Positions 8,924-12,059 of a stretch of DNA of 12,059 bases are shown piece after piece. Numbering within the stretch: the stretch's first letter is position 1; every line of letters starts with the position of its first letter. The stretch comes from Pseudomonadota bacterium. Lineage in GTDB: Bacteria; Desulfobacterota; Desulfovibrionia; Desulfovibrionales; Desulfovibrionaceae. Under the pieces are notes generated by a model. It was not told the origin of the DNA. It saw only the letters and a list, made by a program, of their open reading frames with translations, and made no database searches. The stretch is from positions 1-12,059 of the forward strand of contig JAFABC010000003.1 in assembly GCA_023426275.1 (NCBI GenBank). Reading direction: 5' to 3'. A program made the translations under genes and the position numbers.

Positions 8924-9397
8924 TCAGGCCAGCAGCGACGCGACCCGGGCCCCGAGCGCCCGCTTGGCGTCCGCGGGGGCGAGCCGCAGCATGAGGCCGC
9001 GTTGGCCGGCGTTGATGATGACATGGGGTTCGGTCATGACCGCTTCCTCCAGGGCCACGGGCACGGCCTTGCGCTGCCCGAAAGGGCTGATGCCGCCCAC
9101 GTGGTAGCCCGTGATCTTTTCGGCCTGCTCCGGCGGCAGCATGGCCGCGGTCTTGCCGCCAAAGGCGGCGGCCACCCGCTTCATGGACAGTTCGCCATCG
9201 GAAGGCACCACGGCGCAGGCGGGCCTGCCGTCGACGGACACCATCAGGGTCTTGAGCACCCGCGACGGCGGCTCGCCAACGGCGGCGGCGGCGTGCAGGC
9301 CGATATGGCCCGTGCCCGATTCATAGTCGTATTCGAGAACGGTGAAGGCGACGCCGGCCTTGGCCAGGGCCTGGGTCGCCCGCGTGGATTTGCCCAT
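8924..9397 (-). CDS. ybaK: YbaK/EbsC-type Cys-tRNA(Pro)/Cys-tRNA(Cys) deacylase
   Basis: A trans-editing enzyme that hydrolyses cysteine wrongly attached to tRNA-Pro; cytoplasmic. From ATG 9397 it is 157 residues (E. coli YbaK has 159) and aligns end to end. Conserved parts are RVLKTLMVSVDG with K49, matching catalytic K46 of the family, then GGKTAAMLPP, GYHVGGISPFGQRKAVP (about 97-113) and NAGQRGLMLRLAPAD. The frame extends up to 9427, but AAGGAC lies 9 nt before 9397 and the family length agrees, so the shorter start is preferred. First gene of the ybaK / secreted protein / recQ operon; 16 nt separate it from the next ATG. A candidate promoter lies at 9443-9471. Confidence 0.93.
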   Translation of the reverse strand: MGKSTRATQALAKAGVAFTVLEYDYESGTGHIGLHAAAAVGEPPSRVLKTLMVSVDGRPACAVVPSDGELSMKRVAAAFGGKTAAMLPPEQAEKITGYHVGGISPFGQRKAVPVALEEAVMTEPHVIINAGQRGLMLRLAPADAKRALGARVASLLA

Positions 9398-9442
9398 ATG
9401 CAATGTCCTTTTGCTGCGCGGCACCATGCGCCGCGACCCATT

Positions 9443-9471
9443 TTTCTAGCCCAGGCCCGCCGGCCGGGCAA
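9443..9471 (-). promoter_or_regulatory. Candidate sigma-70 promoter for the ybaK operon
   Basis: On the minus strand, TTGCCC (9471-9466), exactly 17 bp, then TAGAAA (9448-9443). Each hexamer matches consensus at 4 of 6 positions. Transcription would begin near 9436, about 40 nt before the ybaK start. It resembles the dapA promoter candidate on the other strand. Confidence 0.5.
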
Positions 9472-9501
9472 GGCCGCCAGCGGCCGATCCACGGCTTCCT
9501 C

Positions 9502-9530
9502 TTGCCGGACGGGGAAAAACACTCTAGGAA
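9502..9530 (+). promoter_or_regulatory. Candidate sigma-70 promoter for dapA
   Basis: TTGCCG (9502-9507), 17 bp, TAGGAA (9525-9530). Hexamer matches are modest (4/6 and 3/6), but spacing is ideal and the pair resembles the ybaK candidate. Expected start near 9537, giving a leader of about 26 nt that just holds the Shine-Dalgarno. Confidence 0.45.
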
Positions 9531-9550
9531 ATGACGGGGTTTATTCTTCC

Positions 9551-9558
9551 AAGGAGGT
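9551..9558 (+). promoter_or_regulatory. Ribosome binding site of dapA
   Basis: AAGGAGGT, almost fully complementary to the 16S rRNA 3' end, with its GGAGG core 5 nt before ATG 9563. It fixes the dapA start and rules out the long upstream open frame in the same phase as a dapA extension. Confidence 0.93.
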
Positions 9559-9562
9559 CCTT

Positions 9563-10441
9563 ATGGAGTTTCGAGGCGCAATCACGGCATTGGTGACGCC
9601 ATTTCGAAACGGCGAGGTTGATGAAGAAGCCTACCGCGCCTTCATCGAATGGCAGATCGAGCAGGGCATTCATGGTCTGGTTCCCTGCGGCACGACGGGC
9701 GAATCGGCCACGCTTTCCCACGACGAACACAAACGGGTGATCCGCATCTGCGTCGAGCAGGTCAAAGGCCGCGTACCGGTGCTGGCCGGCGCGGGCTCCA
9801 ACAACACCCGAGAGGCCATCGACCTCACCCTTGTCGCCAAAGACGCCAAAGCTGACGGTGCGCTTCTCATCACTCCCTATTACAACAAACCGACCCAGGC
9901 CGGGCTCATCGCGCATTTCAAGGCCATCGCCGAGCAGGTGGACCTGCCTTTTATCGTGTATAACGTGCCGAGCCGCACGGGCGTCAATCTGCTGCCCGAC
10001 ACCCTGGCGACCATGAAAAAGGAAATTTCCCAGGTGGTCGGCGTCAAGGAAGCCACGGGCGATCTCAATCAGGTGTCGCGCGTGCTGGAATTCTGCGGCG
10101 AGGACTTCCAGGTCCTCTCCGGCGACGATTTCACCGGTCTGGCCACCATGGCCCTTGGCGGACGCGGCGTCATCTCCGTGGTCTCCAATTACATGCCGGC
10201 CAAGATGGCGGCCATGTGCGACGCGGCCGCCTCCGGCGACATGAAGACCGCCCGCAAGCATCACTTCGCCCTCAGCCCGCTGTACCGGGCCTCGTTTTTG
10301 GAAACGAACCCGGTGCCGGCCAAAACGGCCCTCGCCATGATGGGCAAGATGTCCGACGAGACCCGCCTGCCCCTCGTGGCATTGGCGCCGCAAAACCGGG
10401 AAAAGCTGCAAGCCGCCCTGACCCAGGCCGGCCTGCTCTAA
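9563..10441 (+). CDS. dapA: 4-hydroxy-tetrahydrodipicolinate synthase
   Basis: Condenses pyruvate with aspartate semialdehyde, the first committed step to diaminopimelate and lysine; cytoplasmic TIM-barrel enzyme, usually a tetramer. The 292 residues equal E. coli DapA in length. Active-site residues: T44-T45 (CGTTGESATL), Y107 (TPYYNKP), Y133 and R138 (YNVPSRTG), and Schiff-base K162 (GVKEATGDLN). Sequence and length favour DapA over sialate lyase (NanA) or other members of the superfamily. The frame stays open upstream to 8684, but only because it crosses the antisense of ybaK; the strong ribosome binding site and family alignment set the start at 9563. It is divergent from ybaK and ends in a strong terminator 23 nt after its stop. 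No other diaminopimelate gene is in view. Confidence 0.96.
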   Translation: MEFRGAITALVTPFRNGEVDEEAYRAFIEWQIEQGIHGLVPCGTTGESATLSHDEHKRVIRICVEQVKGRVPVLAGAGSNNTREAIDLTLVAKDAKADGALLITPYYNKPTQAGLIAHFKAIAEQVDLPFIVYNVPSRTGVNLLPDTLATMKKEISQVVGVKEATGDLNQVSRVLEFCGEDFQVLSGDDFTGLATMALGGRGVISVVSNYMPAKMAAMCDAAASGDMKTARKHHFALSPLYRASFLETNPVPAKTALAMMGKMSDETRLPLVALAPQNREKLQAALTQAGLL

Positions 10442-10463
10442 CCCAGCAACCCCCTGGCCACAC

Positions 10464-10494
10464 AACGGGCCTTCCACCGGAAGGCCCGTTTTTT
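10464..10494 (+). terminator. Strong rho-independent terminator after dapA
   Basis: Perfect 12-bp arms AACGGGCCTTCC (10464-10475) and GGAAGGCCCGTT (10479-10490), 3-nt loop ACC, six T (10489-10494). The T-run ends 7 nt before the start codon of the next gene on the same strand, so it also forms that gene's leader. Confidence 0.93.
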
Positions 10495-10501
10495 ATGCAG
10501 C

Positions 10502-12004
10502 ATGACCACCACATTTCCCCTGCGCATCGTTCTTGACCGGGCAAACGTCACCCTTGGCGGCCGACGCGTCCTTTCCGAAGTCTCCCTGACCATCGGGTCC
10601 GGGCAATCCTGGCTGGTGCTCGGCGGCAACGGTTCGGGCAAGTCCACCCTGCTGCGCCTGCTGCGCGGCGACATCTGGCCCGACGCCGACGGCCGGGACG
10701 CGCGGCGCTATGAAACGCCGGACGCGCCCCAGGGCCGGGCCTCGCCCATCGGCCTGCGCCAGCGCCACGGCATCGTGTCCCCGGAAATCCAGCGCACGGC
10801 CAAACGGCTGTGCGCCCATCTGCCGGCGCGCACGATGATCCTGGCCGGCATGCGCGACGCCGTATACGTCCAGGGCACGCCCACGCCGGACGAACTGGCC
10901 AGCCTGGAAGACGTCACGACCCGGCTCGGCATCGCCGCCCTGCTGGACACACCCGTGGAACGCCTGTCCAACGGACAGCTGCGCATCGTGCTCCTGGCCC
11001 GCGCCCTGGCCACCCGGCCGCTGGTGCTGTTCCTGGATGAATTTCTCGACGGGCTGGACGAACGGGCCACCGCCGTTGCCGGACAGGCCGTGACGCAGGC
11101 GGCGCAGGCCGGAACGACCGTCATCCTGACCAGCCACCAGGGCGTGCGGCCGCCGGCGCAGGACGCCAGGGGCGTCACGCTGTCCGGGGGACGGATCATC
11201 GACACGGGATCGGCCGAAGAGGTCCTTGCCCGCTACCGCCGCTCCATGGAGAACGCCTCCAAGGTCGCAACCGGCCTGCCTGGCGCGGCCGCGACGGACG
11301 CGCCGCCGCACGAGGCGCAGCCGGACCTGCCGCTCGTCGTCCTGGAGCACGCCTCGGTCGTGCTGGAGCGGCGCGAAATCCTCAAGGACATCTGCCTGAC
11401 CGTGCGCCCCGGCGGCCACATGGCCGTCTTTGGCGTCAACGGCGCGGGCAAGTCCACCCTGCTCAAGCTCATTGCCGGCGAACTGCATCCGGCCCTCGGC
11501 GGCCGGGCCATGCGGCCGGGATTGGCCTCGCCCGAGGGATTCACCGACCTGCGCGAGATTCGAAAACGCATCGGCATGGTGTCGTTCGAACTGGAAGCGG
11601 CCTACGACAAGGCGATCCCCGCCCTGGACATGGTGCTCTCGGGCATCGCGGCCACGGTGGGCCTCTACGCCGCGCCCTCGGCGGCCGAAGAGGCGGCGGC
11701 GCACCGCTGGATGGAATTTTTCGGCGTGGCCGATCTGGCCGGCCGCCGGCTGGGGCAACTCTCGGCCGGCCAGACCAGACGGCTGTTCCTGGCCCGGGCC
11801 ATGATCGGGGAACCCCGCCTGCTGCTGCTCGACGAGCCCTTTTCCGGCCTGGACGGGCCGGCCCGCGCCCTGGCCATGGCCGCCGTTTCGGCGGCGGCGC
11901 GCAGCGGCGTGACCGTCATCGCCGCCGTACACAGCAAAAGCGACATCGTCCCGGAAATCCAGACCCTGCTGCGCCTCGAAAACGGCCGGTTGCTCGCGAA
12001 GTAG
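10502..12004 (+). CDS. ModF-like protein with two fused ABC ATPase domains
   Basis: A 500-residue soluble protein with two ABC nucleotide-binding domains and no membrane segment; arrangement and local sequence resemble E. coli ModF (490 residues), whose exact role is unsettled despite its place near molybdate transport genes. Domain 1: Walker A GGNGSGKST (41-49), signature LSNGQ (155-159), Walker B LFLDE (176-180), switch H212. Domain 2: Walker A GVNGAGKST (311-319), signature LSAGQ (420-424), Walker B with D444-E445, switch H477. Residues about 250-278 are a linker. The usual Q-loop glutamine is missing in both (IVSPEIQ; GMVSFELEAAY); ModF domain 2 also lacks it. All catalytic glutamates and histidines are present, so both sites could be active. 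No transporter permease or modABC gene is adjacent, so a molybdate role is not supported here. No Shine-Dalgarno is visible, and the ATG sits 7 nt after the dapA terminator; no better start exists downstream. Confidence 0.85.
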   Translation: MTTTFPLRIVLDRANVTLGGRRVLSEVSLTIGSGQSWLVLGGNGSGKSTLLRLLRGDIWPDADGRDARRYETPDAPQGRASPIGLRQRHGIVSPEIQRTAKRLCAHLPARTMILAGMRDAVYVQGTPTPDELASLEDVTTRLGIAALLDTPVERLSNGQLRIVLLARALATRPLVLFLDEFLDGLDERATAVAGQAVTQAAQAGTTVILTSHQGVRPPAQDARGVTLSGGRIIDTGSAEEVLARYRRSMENASKVATGLPGAAATDAPPHEAQPDLPLVVLEHASVVLERREILKDICLTVRPGGHMAVFGVNGAGKSTLLKLIAGELHPALGGRAMRPGLASPEGFTDLREIRKRIGMVSFELEAAYDKAIPALDMVLSGIAATVGLYAAPSAAEEAAAHRWMEFFGVADLAGRRLGQLSAGQTRRLFLARAMIGEPRLLLLDEPFSGLDGPARALAMAAVSAAARSGVTVIAAVHSKSDIVPEIQTLLRLENGRLLAK

Positions 12005-12022
12005 ACCGAAAAGACGAAGCAG

Positions 12023-12039
12023 GAAGAGGCCTCCGGCGG
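12023..12039 (+). repeat. 17-bp edge motif after the ABC gene
   Basis: GAAGAGGCCTCCGGCGG, 18 nt after the ABC gene stop and in its direction; 16 of 17 positions match the motif at the 3' end of the b561 gene (145-161, minus strand). It continues directly into a hairpin. Confidence 0.6.
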
Positions 12040-12059
12040 CCGGGAGGGGCACTGCCCCT
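12030..12059 (+). terminator. Probable terminator hairpin cut by the window end
   Basis: AGGGGC (12045-12050) and GCCCCT (12054-12059) are perfect arms around ACT, and the window stops exactly at the end of the second arm, so the stem may be longer outside. An alternative stem pairs CCTCC (12030-12034) with GGAGG (12043-12047). No T-run can be seen because the sequence ends. Confidence 0.5.

Noticed and set aside
8908..9024. Earlier start for the secreted protein (frame open to 9024)
   Set aside because: It would overlap ybaK by about 100 bp and bury the signal peptide; the 8907 start has a ribosome site and an N-terminal signal sequence.
8684..9562. N-terminal extension of DapA from the long in-phase frame
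   Set aside because: The extension is the antisense of ybaK and the secreted-protein gene; DapA starts at its near-perfect ribosome binding site and aligns from the first residue.

Overview
The window is a stretch of a high-GC (roughly 65-70%, strongly G/C at third codon positions) bacterial chromosome. Gene content and protein style fit a sulfate-reducing Desulfovibrio-like bacterium (Desulfovibrionaceae). That placement is an inference from general resemblance; no marker gene here is decisive. Nearly all genes are housekeeping or metabolic. I see no CRISPR array, tRNA, rRNA, transposase, phage gene or recognisable defence system.

Layout, left to right. (1) Positions 1-250 form a near-perfect inverted repeat centred at 125/126 on a run of 20 G. 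It contains the 3' end of a minus-strand cytochrome b561 gene twice, mirrored, and is most simply read as a fold-back artefact at a contig end over a very GC-rich hairpin. (2) The cytochrome b561-type membrane protein gene (minus, start at 755) runs into that palindrome, so its stop codon cannot be placed. (3) A plus-strand operon holds miaB (tRNA 2-methylthio modification), a DUF151 bifunctional-nuclease-family gene overlapping miaB by 8 nt, and a PHP-domain phosphoesterase gene, followed by a short terminator. (4) After an intergenic stretch with a candidate operator comes acs (acetyl-CoA synthetase), ending in a strong bidirectional terminator. (5) A minus-strand operon, read from 9397 down to 6002, holds a YbaK-type aminoacyl-tRNA deacylase gene, a small gene for a secreted four-cysteine protein of unknown function, and recQ with an extra C-terminal helix-turn-helix. 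(6) Divergent from it is dapA (lysine/diaminopimelate synthesis) with a near-perfect Shine-Dalgarno and a strong terminator. (7) A double-ATPase ABC protein of ModF type starts only 8 nt after that terminator. (8) The right edge ends inside a hairpin next to a 17-bp motif that also occurs (16/17 identical) at the left edge.

The divergent ybaK/dapA region carries two similar candidate promoters (TTGCCC-N17-TAGAAA on minus, TTGCCG-N17-TAGGAA on plus). Three hairpin-plus-T-run terminators (3555-3577, 5841-5880, 10464-10494) divide the window into transcription units. There is no tight functional theme: tRNA quality and modification (miaB, ybaK), acetate activation (acs), lysine and cell-wall precursor synthesis (dapA) and DNA repair (recQ) sit side by side, as in ordinary chromosome core. 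The most useful observations concern the palindrome, the shared edge motif, the terminator set against the ABC gene start, and the uncharacterised secreted protein. I did not find a convincing new biological system.
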